Source: Silene noctiflora (lineage: Eukaryota; Streptophyta; Magnoliopsida; Caryophyllales; Caryophyllaceae). Taken from it: a DNA stretch of 64,000 nucleotides. The notes under the pieces were generated by a model. The model saw nothing but the letters and a program-made list of their open reading frames with translations. It made no database searches and was not told the origin of the DNA. Shown here piece after piece: positions 46,601 to 60,300 of this stretch; the stretch's first letter is position 1, and every line of letters begins with the position of its first letter. The stretch is from positions 49,327 to 113,326 of the forward strand of contig VHZZ01003114.1 in assembly GCA_009801015.1 (NCBI GenBank), written 5' to 3'. The position numbers were made by a program, and so were the translations under genes.

Positions 46601-49600
46601 CTCATCAATCCGATCGGCCGAAAGAGACGAATCCCATAAAGACATCATTTAGTATATCACATTGGATACTGACTCCTGAGAAGACTATGCTCCCTTTTGA
46701 AATCAACCGTTTCACCCAAAAGACGGGCTCGTATCAAGGGATCTTCTTCTATCTCTCCGGAATGAACCCTTTAAATGCTTTTTTAATTTATGACATTTAA
46801 AGGTAGAATCATTCTCGCCCTCACCACCTTTCTCTCCATCAAAAGTATAGAAGCTAAAGCTTCTTCCTCACCAACGTCTTTCTCATCTTTGATCGGAACC
46901 ATCTCTCCTGCTGCTTTTTCTTTCTTTGATCCAAGTCTCCTCAGCCGCAGCTGACGTTCCAACTAAAGAAATAGGTATTTGATCTTATTTTTTTATATTA
47001 TAATGACTCATCACTCTTGCCTTTGACCAAAACCTGTTAGTTGGATTGCTCGTTTGAGGAACGAAGTCCGAAGAGATTAGCCCTATGTAGAGTAGAAAAA
47101 GAAGCAGTTTTAAGTTATATCCAGACTTGATGAGGAGTAAGGAGTGGGAATGGGACAGGCCTTTACTTTAAGTAAGATGTGAAATAAAGAGAGAAGGATA
47201 TGAATTCCAAACAACTGACGAGGGAGTTTCTTTCCGACCTAGCGCTTGCGCAGGGGATGTTTCCAATCCCGCTTCTTGGATCTGATCTATAGGCCGTGTG
47301 TACCTTTCTGCTTGCTAGGAATTTTTTTTTTATTTAGATCTAAAGTAAAGAGATAGTTCTAGGAGTCCACATGCTACATGAATCGAGAGAATAATCTCTA
47401 ACCAAATAGATTGAGCAAAGATTTCGAATGATTGAGCACTGCTTAAAGACTTCGTAACGAGAGCACATCTACTAGTGAAGGCAAGCCAGCAAGCCTTAGT
47501 TAAACCCCATAACGTACCGAAAAAGCGAGAAAGAAAGAGCCAAAGTTCGGACTGACTTGAAAGATGCTTTTTTCCAATGTTGTCAGCATCCGCCTAACGT
47601 ATAATATAATAAGAGCATGTGCTTTCTAATTCTTATACTTTGCTTTGACTTCGGTTGTTGCCCCCTTGTTCACGTGCTTATGTAGGAGTTTATTAAGAGC
47701 AGGAATTCTCCAATGTTTTATGTCATTAAAATACCTTGAAGATTGGCTTAAGTTCGCCCTTACAGCTCCTTACTTTGGTAGGGCTTTATAAAATTTAAAG
47801 AGGGAAGTCTTGGGTGGATAAGAAGAGAAGGCATCTTCATATAGTCATTCTTTCCCCTGCACCTACTTAGTCTTAGTACGAGGCCGATCTCTCTTCGGAG
47901 GAAAGAAGTCGTAGCCGTGCAGATTGATTGACGAATTTATAAAGGGGTTCGGGTCGCCCCAAGCTTGCAGCATACGGGGGTTGAAAGCAAGTAGTTCATT
48001 GTGGTTGGTTCTTTCAATCTATGTTCGAATATAATAAAATTGAATGCATTTTAAGCAATCTCTGAAATAGTATATGGCCCGGGGAATGTCTCTCTTTATA
48101 TGACATACCATGACTGTCCCGGGATATCAGAATGTAGTTTAGGCTGCACTTGGCTAGATGGTAGATTAGTTGGTCGGAACCGCTCTTTTCTATTTCTAGC
48201 AAGTGAGCGAACCCATTTTCTTCTTTTATTATTTTTGATAGACAACTAGACCACAAATTCTAAGCCCAAGGATCGCTATTAGAAATGCAGTTTAATAATC
48301 CAATTCAATTTATAGTCGGCGCGAAGTCTCATTCTGATTCTAAACGAGGGCACCTCATATTATACAAGCCTGAAATTCCCTTCTTCTTAGCTTAGAAAGA
48401 AAGAATAGGATTGAGATTTCTTTCTTTTGCGATTGTGAGGAAAAGTCTTGATAGAAGCCGGGTATAGGAAAGGAGACCGCCTGTAGTTCATCCTAAGCAT
48501 GAAATAGTCACATGATCCCTATAAATGAAAGCTTTTCCATGAAAAAAGAGTCTAGCCAAGCAAGAGCAGAGCGAGGGAGTCGCGTACCATAGAGCTGTAG
48601 AAGATCAAGACGAGTTTAAAGAGTCTAGTTTAGCAGGAATCTTATTCCCTTCCTGTGAGAGAGCAGCGTAAGCCACATTCCCTGAGCAGTAGGAAATTCA
48701 TAAAACCTCTTTAATCTTAATCAAAGCACAGGTCTAACTATGCAGCTGGACTGGGACCTTGAACGGGCCTTGCTTAGAGGTGGAGAAGAAAGGTAGTGAA
48801 AGTAGTCTCATAAATGAACTTACCCCCGTTCAACGAGAGATAGAAGAAAGCCAAGCTAGAGTTGCGGAAGAATTAGAAATGGAAGGAAAGGATGCTCGCT
48901 CGTAGTCTTGCATTTTCACCTTTCTCTGCAAGTTGGCTCCCTTTAGAATTGGGACGAGATACTCCTGCTCTTATGCCCTCTTAATAGCAAAAGAGAGGGT
49001 TGTCTTCTAACTCTATACTAGTCTGCTAACTCATTGATGCAACTTCCACCATCTCGTGCATTCAATTCCAGAAAGAAAGGTCTGATTAGAGAAAGATATA
49101 AAGAACGGGTTTCAACTCCACTACAAGGGGATTGGTAGCTCTCTACTTCCTTATTTTTCTTTTCATCCTCGGATTCTTTCTATAGTATTACTTTACTTTT
49201 TAGGTATTGATCTGTTTTCCACTCTATCTCGTTCAAGTGAATCATCGAACTTCAAGTAAGATCACAGCTGAGTCTTAGCACTTCTTCAATTGACTAAGAT
49301 ATCTATTCTCACTTCGCGTCTACTCTTTTCTTTTAACTTTTTAAATTAAGAGAGCATCCTAGAGCGGATCAGATTCCCAGCTTGAATAAAGCAAGAACTA
49401 AAGGGCAACAGCTACTATTGAGATCCAATTCCGGGATCCATTCGACAATGAAACTCTATGTTACAATGCAATAATTTTTTTTTAGTCCTTTCTCTTTACG
49501 TGATAGAATTTCGATAGTCACTTAGTCCCGTACCCTATATATAATATAGGTTGAGTAAATGAAATGGTCTCCTGCTTTTGATGTCGGAAGACGACTTTTG

Positions 49601-49601
49601 A
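43668..49601. other. Spacer upstream of nad1 exon d, no gene recognised
   Basis: The part nearest 43.7 kb should include the promoter and leader of the exon d-matR precursor and the domain IV part of the split intron, but no boundary is visible. A 94-codon minus-strand frame at 44212-44496 has no recognisable motif. A 14-base T run lies at 45693-45706. Otherwise nothing stands out. Confidence 0.5.
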
Positions 49602-49991
49602 TGTAAGACGCTGATTCATTCGGAGGCCTCTGGTTCAGGAGCAGGTGAGAGCCCTGTAGGAAGGGGTTTTCCTGGTCATTCTGATACCGGTGGAAACTCG
49701 GTTGGATCTTCCGAAGCGGACATAAATCAACCAGAGCCTGCTGCTCCTGAGGTTGATCAGCCAGGTCTAGGAGGCCCTCATTCATGTTCATGAGGATCAC
49801 AATCACTTGATGCCCGCTCAAGAGCGGATAGAAGAATTGGGTCCTCGCCTGTTACTAGAAAATGCCCTGTAGGTTTCTATTCTTCACCATCAGCGGAATT
49901 AGAGAAAGAGCACCAAATTTTTCCAGTACTTTCAGCTACAGTTGAAACTGTTAAGGAATATGAAAGAACAGGTTTTGAAATACTCGCTTAA
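49602..49991 (+). pseudogene. Possible disrupted ORF of 130 codons, unidentified
   Basis: One plus-strand frame stays open from 49602 to a TAA at 49989-49991 apart from a single TGA at 49791-49793. The first half encodes a Gly/Ser/Pro/Glu-rich low-complexity segment (for example GSGAGESPVGRGFPG and EPAAPEVDQPGLGGP); the second half is more ordinary, ending EKEHQIF...VKEYERTGFEILA. I do not recognise it. The residue pattern looks more coding-like than its surroundings, but each half alone (about 63-66 codons) is within chance. An unbroken 99-codon frame lies antisense (49522-49821), and a 78-codon minus frame ends at the same stop position (49988-49990). It could be a fragment of transferred nuclear DNA. 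Confidence 0.25.
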
Positions 49992-52900
49992 ACCTTTTCA
50001 TCTTCAGTCACTTCAATCTTTCTAGTTATAGTAGCTGGTAAGCTAAGGCCCGCAACCAAAGAAGAGAAAAGGCCATGTACATGATCCGAAAAGTGCAGTT
50101 GTTCTTCTTTCTTTTCTTTTCTCCCTCTATAAAGTCCTTCTTTCAGTTGAATGTTTACAATATTTGAACTCTCCCTATCTGAAGCCACCTTAAAAGCTGA
50201 TTCGAGAACTGTAAAATCAGTCAAGCAGGTTAGTCAAGTACTCCCTTTTTCTATCTAAGTCATAAAGCAAAGAGCGTAGCGAGAAATCTGTGCAAGAAGT
50301 GACTTCCTTACCTTAAGAACTTCTGATCTGTCTATTCAAATGAAAAGAGAGGAGGAAGAGTGTGAAATGAAACCTTGATCTTCTTATACGATAAGATAGC
50401 ACCACAAGTAATTCAACTTCCTTCCTGCTTAAGGCACTAGCTTTGCCAAACCTTGTTACATGTATGTGGCTTTTCCGCTTTGGCTTCTCATATCGGCCTT
50501 GTCCTCTTCTATTCCTGTAGTAAGTGGAAGACTAATTGAATTATAAATTTGTAATTATTCTTCCTCACAGCTTGCATGGAATGCTTCTGATTCAAGAATT
50601 CCTTCGGGCATTCACTGAACTAGTTTTTTCCGGCCCCCCCATGGGGAATGGGGCTTAGAAACCTTGACTTTTCCATCGCAAATCGCACTACTGGCTCTCT
50701 CTCTTGAGACTCTGGCGGGCATTGATCAGCTTGTGGGCCTACCGCGGATGGTGAACCGGATCGAAGCGTATATAAAATTGAGCTTCAAGATAGAAAGAGT
50801 TCGAAATCAGATAGGGCAGATCGGCTATAACGTCCGGCATAGTGGGAAAGGGTGCCCTTGGCTCAGTCCTGCCAGCAGTAGTTCTTTCCATGCTATTACT
50901 ATTGGACAGAGCGCTAACCGAGTCTGAGTCTTGTACCTCAACCTTATATTCTAGTCGAGTGAGCTCGCTTACTCTGATCCTACTGCGTAGGCGTCGTCTA
51001 ATAGGCTAGAGTACTATATTATCATCATCAAGAGAAGGTGTATGCGCTAACACTATATGGCTGATGAAGGTTTAGGCTCGGACATTACTTTTTGGATACG
51101 CTGACCAATAGTAAAACGGAACTAAAACAGCAAGAGAGAGTACAGTAGAGTAAGAAAACGATATAGTAGCTACTTACAATAAAAGAATCAAAGAATCTTT
51201 GAACAAAGAACAACTGGCGTTTCGGCACTAAACTTTAGCTCCAATCACTTAATAAAGGATTCAACTATTACCATTACCATTACCTGAAAGAGGGAAGGGG
51301 TTTACCAAAAGACCTGCTACCTTACCTTAGTATAATTAAGGGCAGTCAAAAGCCGGTGCCAATTCATGTTGCGCGTGCCCCGATACCTAAAGCTATTTCG
51401 TAGTCAGCGACTCTTAGAAAAAAAAGGAAAGAAGGAAGAATCGGCTAAGAAACCTCATGCACTCTACTACATCTAATGAAGAATTATCACACGAGATATC
51501 GAATCATAAAAGAGAGAGGGTTAAAGACCGGAGTGGCGCCTTACATTACATTGTTTAAGTTTAAAAAAAAAGCAGCGATTGCCTAGCTTTTCCTCCTTTT
51601 TCTTGCTTGGGTATTCGAGAAGGCAGATTCTACAAGATAGCTAGCCCAGCATATGAATATGAGTCAAATAAGAAAAAGAACTTTCGACGGAGCAGCTTCC
51701 ACTTAGACCCGGACTGACGCACCAAACAAGGGTAGAGTAAGACTGGGATCATGGATAATATTTTTCATTATGATTTGAGCATTCATAGTCAAAAAAGATC
51801 TTACATAACCTAATGCCGTAAGACACCAGGTTTAAATGGATTTAGGATTTGAAATGCAATCGTATCGCTTGAGGCTTAAAGATGGGAAGACAAGCTTACT
51901 CCCTATGCCAAGACGCGAACTGGCTCTTTCGTAAGGTTCCGGACTAAGAAGCAGGCTCTTAACGGGCGATGTTCTCGCTCTTCAAGCTTCCGCTATGCTC
52001 GGGGGTAGGCGGTCACTAAAGCGCCGCCAGTAGATTCTTGGGCTATCTTGCAGCTTCACTTTCCGCCTATTCTCTAGCTTATAGGAAAGGGCCTTGTTAG
52101 ATTAAGTAGTGAGATGATCTCCTACTCAGTTAGACTTGTACTTGTCGTCCTCTTTTTTTCCCACGAGCACTGCCTTCCTTGCTTTGACTTTACTATCTAT
52201 TCCAATATCTATAGTTAACTTAATAAAATGGGTCTTCCCCTATGAAGCAAGCCCGTGATTGGGTGAATTCGACTTCCTAAAGGCCTAAGTAGGGACAACG
52301 GATGAGTTTCCTAGATTACTGGGAGAAGGTCTTCCTTAACTGTCTTAACGCCGTTCCACTCACACCAGATATACTTCTGTGGTAACGATTATATCATTCT
52401 TATAAACCTATTAGACCGGGGGGCTATAGAATGAAGTTACAGAAAATAGATTGTAAACATCATGTAATGTGTAAAGGGCATATAAACCAGATAAAGGAGA
52501 AAGCCGCCTATGTCTAGAGTCTTTATGCTTAGGATAAGAATTCGAGTTTCTCCTTCTTGAAATTCTATGGTAAGTAAGACGGGATCTAATGTAATAAGGT
52601 GTTCTAGCAAATAACTCTAACAGCCTACTCTGCTACACAAGTTCCACTCGTCCATCAAATATATATTCTAAGGCTTACCGGTTACTTGGGATTAGATGGT
52701 GCGTTCTTATACTCTTGGAATAGGACTGAACATAGAAGATAGATCGTTGGGATTATGTCCTTAGCACACAAGAAATAGACTTACTAGCATTCCCGTACTA
52801 CTACTTTATTTAGTCCATTCCACAAGATAGCATCGGGACGAGGCCCTGCTCTATAAGTAGCAACTTAGTCTGAATTTAAAGCGGATTAGAACAATTCCAA

Positions 52901-55405
52901 TCTAATTCAATTAGACGTTTGTGACGATTATCCCTGATTAGCTCCATCAACGGTTTACTTAGCTTCTTCAACAAGAATCAACTTATAAAGCATAGACCCC
53001 ATCTAAAGTTTCTCTTTTCACAGTCAAACCTTCCTCAGAATGGTGTTTCAGTTTTTTTTCTTTCGTCTAAGCTTCGAAGAAAACACCATTAGTAATTAAT
53101 TAGTAAGAAGAAGCAGCTGATAGAGATGCCATAGCACGTTATTCTAATGAGCTAACCTTTGCGAAAGTCAATTACATCGATCTGGATTATACTTTTACAA
53201 ACCCTAAGTCTCACTACGTAGTAGAGCTTTTTTAGTAATATCTCCTTTCCTTGGTTGAGTTACCTGCTTGCCCTTAAACCTCTCTGAAGTATCTACTGCA
53301 CCGAAGGGAAGGGTGTGAAAAAGGCTAAAGCCCCTTGTTACTGCATTCAGGTATTCACACATTCTCACTCAGTGGCAAGAGTGAGTAGCTAGCATAAGTG
53401 ATTTCATTACTCATTCCTGGGATATTAGTAAAGCTCCGCCATTAGGGGAGTTTTAACCTGTGCTATCAATAAGATCTCCAATCTGTTTTCGGGAAAAGCG
53501 ATCTAGCTATATTCTCAAGCCATCCGCAACGGTCTTAGTCCTTCCAGTTTAGCACTTCCGGACGGGGTGGTTATGAGGGAAAAAAGGGTCATTCCCGGTT
53601 AAAGCATTGATTCCAAGCCTTTTCTCGAGCGGCTGCTTCAAAAAAAAATCCTGTTAGGGTAATGAAAAAGTCTGTAGTCGACTGGAGATTTCCCTATAGA
53701 AGTAAGTCTAGCGAAGTTACCTCCGGATCCGGATTTCAATTCTTTTTTAGTTCATAACAGCTTTCAATAGAAAGCCATCCCCAGTGAGAATGAGATTAGC
53801 TCCTCTCTCTTGTTCAACCTTGTTGGAACATCTGGTTGTCTCAATTGTCGGATGATGCTACGCGGGGTCGATGCTTGCTTGCATACGCGCAAAGCTGCTA
53901 TGCGTCGGATATGTTTTCTTATCGAGAAGGTTACTTTTTTTAGTTCACTTTGATAAATTTCTATTAGGTAGTATGTATGCAACTAATCATCTGCAGCCTC
54001 CTAGTTGCTTGAAGTAAGAATCTTGTCTGTCTTGTCTTCTGTACTTTATTGCCTTCCCTTGTTGAGTGCTCAGCTACAAGAATAGGCTCCTTCAGGTAAG
54101 TCCTTTTTTGAAAGGCTAAGAAAGTAGACTTAGTTAGGCGAGAATTCGCTTAAGATTGACAGATTGGCTTAGGGGAATTAGGAGTAGAGATGGGTACCAT
54201 GGAAGAGGCGGGTTATCCCTGAAAGGTATTCCTGGATTAGGAATAGAGACTAGAAGCTGACAGCAAGCTCTTAGTCTTAGCTTCTTCTTCCTTTCTTTTA
54301 TGAAGACAGGTCAAGAGCCCATACTTGGAGCACGAATTCGTGGATTGCCAACCTCTAGAAAGGGCCTTTTTCTCAAAGGATTCCTAATAGAATTTCGTTG
54401 ATACTTATTAATTTTGAGACTGCTATAATAGCAATGAAGCTTACTCGACCAATTTACAACTTCGAAAGAAGGAGGGCGGAGATCCTTCTTTAAATCATTC
54501 CAAAGTCGAAGGGTCACAGCCATAGGCACCGAAGTAAGGTATGAAATGAAGGACTTCACTCGCTTCGGGCTCAAGCTTAGGTAGAAGAGTCTACTAGTCT
54601 ATCAATGGAAATTCGATCATCTGCCTACGATTGATTGGACACTTATTCAATGGCTTTACCTACAGAATGGCATTCCGGGGCGTCTTGCTTAGATCGCATT
54701 TGATTTACCTTACTCCTGAATAGTGAAAGATTGAGCCTCCTTCGGACCAACCTCTTCTAAAAAATTATAGGTAAAGGGCTCTAACTGGGGGTCAAATTTC
54801 CTGCAAACTTACTTTGTTATTTGTTGCAGCCTGGTTATTTCAATCAAGATATGACTAATTGCCCCGATGCTGGTGCTATCCTTTACTGGAGCACCCGTAC
54901 ATTATACATAATATGAAGTGAGAGATCGAAGTGTGCCCAAATAATGAAAAGCGAAACTAAGTCATTCACTACTTTAACCGTCCTTCTACTTTCTGTGAGA
55001 TCATTTACGATAATATTGACTTGAAGGGAAGTCTATCTATAAGATCAAGTATAGGGGAGAAGCAGAGGACGAATCATCAACAAAGAATTGATCCTCTATG
55101 ACCCCCCTTAATGGGATTCGACTGACAAAGAAAAGGAAAATCCTTCTTACGCTAAATCCCCGGCACAAAGGGAAGTTTCCGATTGTTTAAAGGAAGAAAT
55201 GCGATTGAATTGCGTCTTAATCATCTGATGAAGGGACTTCGAAGAAGAATTCAAATAGTAACGTAGTAGATAAGAAGGCTTCAGACTCGTAGTAAGAGTC
55301 GTCCGTTCATGGCATGACAAAGAGGAGATCGAAAGCCATGTGCTGGCCAATCAAAGCTGCCTTATAGATAAGCTCTATTCAAGACTGCATGCGAGAGATT
55401 GACTC
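49992..55405. other. Intergenic spacer, no gene recognised
   Basis: No gene recognised. An 87-codon plus frame at 50664-50927 (LETLAGIDQLVGLPRMVNRI) has a protein-like feel but no family I can name. A (ATTACC)-type tandem lies at 51266-51284. The rest is spacer. Confidence 0.5.
51266..51284. repeat. Short tandem repeat of TTACCA
   Basis: TATTACCATTACCATTACC, three 6-bp units. Confidence 0.8.
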
Positions 55406-55771
55406 ATGTCCAAGGAAGAATTGCATAAAAGAAGGATGCCATGCCCACGCCCTTGCTACAAAGACTTCACTAGCTCTTCGAACATACGCCCAACGACTGG
55501 GACCAATCCTTTGGTGGGTGAAGTTGCCCTCATGAGATATTTATTTATTAGTAGTTATATCAAAGAAAGAGTCTATCTATCCCACGCCTTACTAAAGCAG
55601 CGTATAGAAGCAAATTCTCATAAAAAGAAAGAACTCAAAGAAGTGGATCCATTTATTCGCCGCACCTATACGCGGCACTTCTCTTTCTTAGGAAGAACTC
55701 TTTCTTTTGGTAGTCCTTGGGTTGGCCACTTACTTTATTTCTTCGGAGGGAAGCCCTTTCTTTTCTTTTGA
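55406..55771 (+). CDS. Unidentified 121-codon ORF
   Basis: I do not recognise this frame. It starts MSKEELHKRR, has a basic, mixed-charge middle (IKERVYLSHALLKQRIEANS, then HKKKELKEVD) and ends with a hydrophobic, aromatic-rich tail (VGHLLYFFGGKPFLFF). Its length is within what chance produces in this window, so it is listed only because its composition is balanced rather than repeat-like. No neighbour or upstream signal supports expression. Confidence 0.15.
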   Translation: MSKEELHKRRMPCPRPCYKDFTSSSNIRPTTGTNPLVGEVALMRYLFISSYIKERVYLSHALLKQRIEANSHKKKELKEVDPFIRRTYTRHFSFLGRTLSFGSPWVGHLLYFFGGKPFLFF

Positions 55772-56064
55772 GGAACTCTATTATATTTTAGCTTTTTAGC
55801 TTTCTTTGCCCTTTTCATTTGAGTGGTGGACATTAGACAGTTTAGTTTGATAATGCCCTCTAGTCTAGCTATGATGATTAATCACCTCCGTATCACCTAG
55901 ATAAAAAAGTGCTAACTATACTATAAATAAATTAATTTACTAATAAAACCAAAGCCGCTGAATGACGAAAAATCTCGGGTTTAACCTCTTAAAATTTCTA
56001 ATCACGCTCGTGTACGAACAACCTGAAAACTCAAGAACCATGGGAATACGCAATTATTTATGAC

Positions 56065-56100
56065 TCCCCCTCCATCTCACTAACGCTCGAGCACTTTAAA
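56065..56100 (+). repeat. CTCGA-core repeat, single unit
   Basis: CCCCCTCCATCTCACTAACG, then CTCGAGCACTTTAAA. Close to the units at 7.12 and 14.57 kb. Confidence 0.6.
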
Positions 56101-57292
56101 GCCCAAAGCGCGGACCCTAAAAAAGCAAACTGCCCTTTGGGGACGAAAAGACTCTCAATGAGTATAAATTGCATGAAGATAGACAAAAGCAAAGACAAGA
56201 AGCGCTGATAAAGCTTTTTCGATAGCAAGCAGATGCTACACTCGTCTAATATCATGAATTCCCTGCTCCTTCCTTACGTTGTCATCCTCGAACGTTCTGG
56301 CAATGCCCCGAAGTGACGAGAGTCCACCTCCTCCTGGAGGCCGGTACGGCGATTGGGATGTCTTGGATTAGAAGTACATAAGGAGACACTGAAATTGCTG
56401 AAGATCAGATTTGTGTTAAGCATCTAGGCTTCTCTCTTTGTTTTTGATGAAATTCATTTTAATTATTATATACGTATATAAGATTGAGAGTTTTAAACTT
56501 ATATTATAGGCTTAGTTAATATGCATTCCTTACCCCGATTCCCGCATTCTAAAGAAAGGACTACTAGGTGAAATAGGTACCGGAACAGCTATCTAGAGCG
56601 AAATATAACAATACAAGAGTGGAGAGATTGTTCACAAAAGACAAAGGATAAAATAGTTAGAACTTCTCTGTAGTGTAAAGGGCAGGGACTTTTTTCACTT
56701 CTTGAGGGAGCTTCATCAGCAAGGGATAATAGGGGAAAGGGGAAGTAAAGCTTGTTCAAAGGGAGTCCTCGCGAAAAGCCACAAATGATTGATTATTAAG
56801 GGAAAGGGGTCCGTTATAAAGACTTCTAATTCTTATCTTCTTATTGTTTTGACAGATCCACGGAAAAAGAAGTCAATCTCTCCTAACCTAAACTCTAAGA
56901 CAAGCCCCTAACTCCTAACTAGAAAGAAGTTCAAGCCCCTATTCAGATTGGATTAAGAAATGTTAGCCTTTCTCGCCTTTCTAATAATTAAAACGCAATC
57001 GCTCCAAGAAGCACTTATTTATACTAAACGTACACTGAGAAAGAACTTAGATAAAGACATCAGTAGCATTTATTAAACATGCGTTTAAAGTTTATTACAA
57101 GCAAGACCCGACAACGTAGTATGAAGACTCGCATAAAAAGCAATCCTTTTTCTTTCGTGAACTCGTGTCCTAAAGTAAAGAAAGACCCGGACCTCTCAAT
57201 ACCAATACCAAGGGCTTTTCTGTGCCTATAGCCTCGGCGGATACTCTCTTTTTGGTAAAGCAGCAAGCAAAGCTTACAGCCGTGAGAGAGAC

Positions 57293-57308
57293 TATATATA
57301 TATATATA
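57293..57308. repeat. TA dinucleotide microsatellite
   Basis: Eight TA units in a row. Confidence 0.9.
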
Positions 57309-60300
57309 CTCCCATTATAGGAGGAGAAGATTAAACATTACAGATGCACTGGTGAGTGAAACCCTTGACTACTTTACAACTGAAAAGCGCCCCCTACTTT
57401 GAAATACCGAATTAACTTTCTCGAAGAAATGAAGTTCTTTGTTTTACGGGGAGTAGTGCCCCGTTGACTTAGAAAAGAAAGCTATTCAAGATAGGAGAGG
57501 TACAACTCCTCTACTAAATTATATATAAATGTATAAGTAAGATGGAATTGGTTGGACAGGAATGAGAGGTCTGTCTACTTTGTTTTGTTCTAATTATATC
57601 TTGATCTTTCTTGTTAACCCTTCACTTTGTCAAAAAGAAGAAGAGTTAACCAAAGGTGAATTATCAAACCGAAGCCAGTTGCTACGAGAAACCGCGCATT
57701 GGAGAAAGCAAAGGGAAGAGTGTCCCACTCGATGGTCAAAGCGAATAAATTATCTATTCTAGAATCCCTATCTAAAGAGCGAAACAAAACAAGAAGTCGT
57801 TGTATATAATAATGATGTAGATCACAAACGGCGCAGATTCTGCTTTCTAAGGTATTACGGACAGGGGTTAAACTAAGTAGTAGTAGTAGTCACTGTTCCA
57901 CTAGAGACTTACTGAACAAGGTACCAAAAGGTGCTAGCTTACAAACAAAGGATCTCACCCCCTATATAGAGATTTTACTGAAAAAGGAAAGACTTACTGG
58001 CAAAAATGATACAATAGTAGTGGCTTGATTAGTGAATGCTTCCGAGTATTTGGCTTTACGCATGCACGGACTTAATGGGATGAGACAGGCGCCCTTGCTG
58101 AAGAGTTCATAGTCCCGAAAAGCTATGCATTAATCAAAGGGATTCCTATGCTTGAAGTGCAACATTAGCACAGGTTGATTTAAAAGAAGAGGCTTCTTTT
58201 TCAATACGGTCATTTGATGAGGGATATTTTGAATTTCTCCAAGTACTGGGGCAGGAAAAAAGTGAACTTGCTAGCGGGCAAGCAAGCACGAAAGACATTC
58301 CAAATGATCAATCCACTGCCTTATAAGTTAAGCAGAGGCGCTACTTCCACACATTCTCTAAGAAAAGCTTCCTCTCTAGTAAATAGGGGCCGACCTTTCT
58401 ATATCCATGATAGAGCGTCTTACTTCGGTTATTCGCCCGTGTAACAAGACGAAGACCTCTTCCCATCTATAGCCAGCCGTGTATGCGATCTACTTCAATT
58501 AAAATCAATCAGCAGTTGTAACAACCAGACCTCCTTCCCCAACCTTTTGAGGGGGGTATAAGGAGGAGTCTTAGCATAGAGAAGTTTTTACTGACCAACC
58601 CCAGATCAACAAGATGAAGACAGGTACGTAGTAGATCTACCAGCGCAAAGAACTCTTTTCGTTATACTTTGAGTCCGAGGACGAAGACTCGTTGAAGAAA
58701 GATTCCGACGAGTCTACTCCAGGCCAGACCTAGAGCCCCATGCCAGACTCAAAGAATGGGAATATTTACGCAAGCCATGCCATATCTTATGTGCCTTTGG
58801 TCTTTATCTTACCTACCGGTGGGGATTGATTGGAACGAAAGCCCTTACTTAGATAGAGGAAAAAATAGAACCTTTATTTTAGATACTGGCGAAGCTATTT
58901 CCAAAGATAACCTTAATTATCTAGCCGCTCTAGTTGACAACAATGGCAACCTATTTTAAAAAAAGGCTTCCCACCCCTCCCGTTAGGTAGGCAGGGCAGT
59001 TACCTCCTCAGATAATTAAGGAAAGGATATCCACGTATTTCCCATTCTATAGCGCTATAACGCTCGTCACTTTTGTATCGTATCGGGGTTAGCAAATGCC
59101 CTCGAGACTCGGTATAGGAATAAAATTTATGGAATGAAAAGCATATGCAATGCATGCAGCAAGCAAGAGGTTCGGATACGGCAAAAGCCCTCTGATTCTA
59201 GTGGGAAGCCAGAGGGGAATGGCCCTGCGCCTACTAGGAGGAATCATTCCTTTATACAAGAGTAAGTGAGGTACGGGGATGTTAAGCGGTGTTGCCTCCA
59301 GACGCTCGTTGGATTTTATATCCTGGAGAGAACAAAATGTAGCTTGTGACACATTCACATTAGTGGGAAAGCCGCCTTTCTCGAGCTTCTCCATCAATAA
59401 GGTAGGCCCTACAGAAGGCTGTGCCCCTTTAATGTGAGAAGGGGGGGAAGTGGGGCGTTGCTAGGATCGTCAACCAGACTTTTCCTCTGTCTTTTCTTTA
59501 TCGCAAACGGCAGGTGCGCTCCTTTCTTTTGTGAATGTAAAGCTCGATTCAATATCTTTCATGGTGACCTACGGGGCCTTCTTCCTTGCTTTCTTATAGC
59601 GCTACCTCAATGATTGGGGCTATAACATTGATTTAAATTCGCGATGTATGTGATGTCCAATTTTATTCTAAAATACGATAGCAACAAAAAGTTTCATAAA
59701 AAACAAAAGGAGACTCTCTTGCTTTGAGATTCTCCGTGTACTCCCCTTTCCCTTTACCCCTTCTTCTTGCAATGCTAGCACAATAGCAATGCCTGCTTGC
59801 ATGGAGATGAGGAAAACCACAATAAATATACCCGGAGCTCGGTTTGTAAATGTTCAAAAGAAAGGATCGAACTAAGTCAGACAAACAAAGATAGAGAAAG
59901 CAGAACCCTGGCCCTGCTCATTACGAGTTCCATAAAATGGATTAAGTTATGTTATTATATGAGAGGGCTTCTCCAATTGTTTTTGCACCAGTATTAGATT
60001 CCACTCTATACGAAGTCTCTAGTAAGAGTCAGTCTAAAGGTAACCCTTTTCTGATTCGATCAGCCCTATTTATTGGCTTGCTTGACTTGACTTATAGGCA
60101 TAGGATAGACTCACGTGCGAAAAAGAGAGTAGGTACCCGGTTTAGCACAAACTAAAGGTTGGCCATTCTTTCTCTGCCTAAATTAAATTTCTTAGGAGTT
60201 CTGAATAGACTGAGCATTCTATACAATGCGCTTCAATGTGTTAAGGATCTAGGTTCACGATGAATCAGGGAAGAACGGACGAAAGCATCGAAAGTTGTTC

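Noticed and set aside
50664-50927. DQLVGL string, reminiscent of the DQLMGLGWK segment of nad1 exon e
   Set aside because: Flanking residues (LETLAGI before, PRMVNRI after) do not match NAD1; coincidental.
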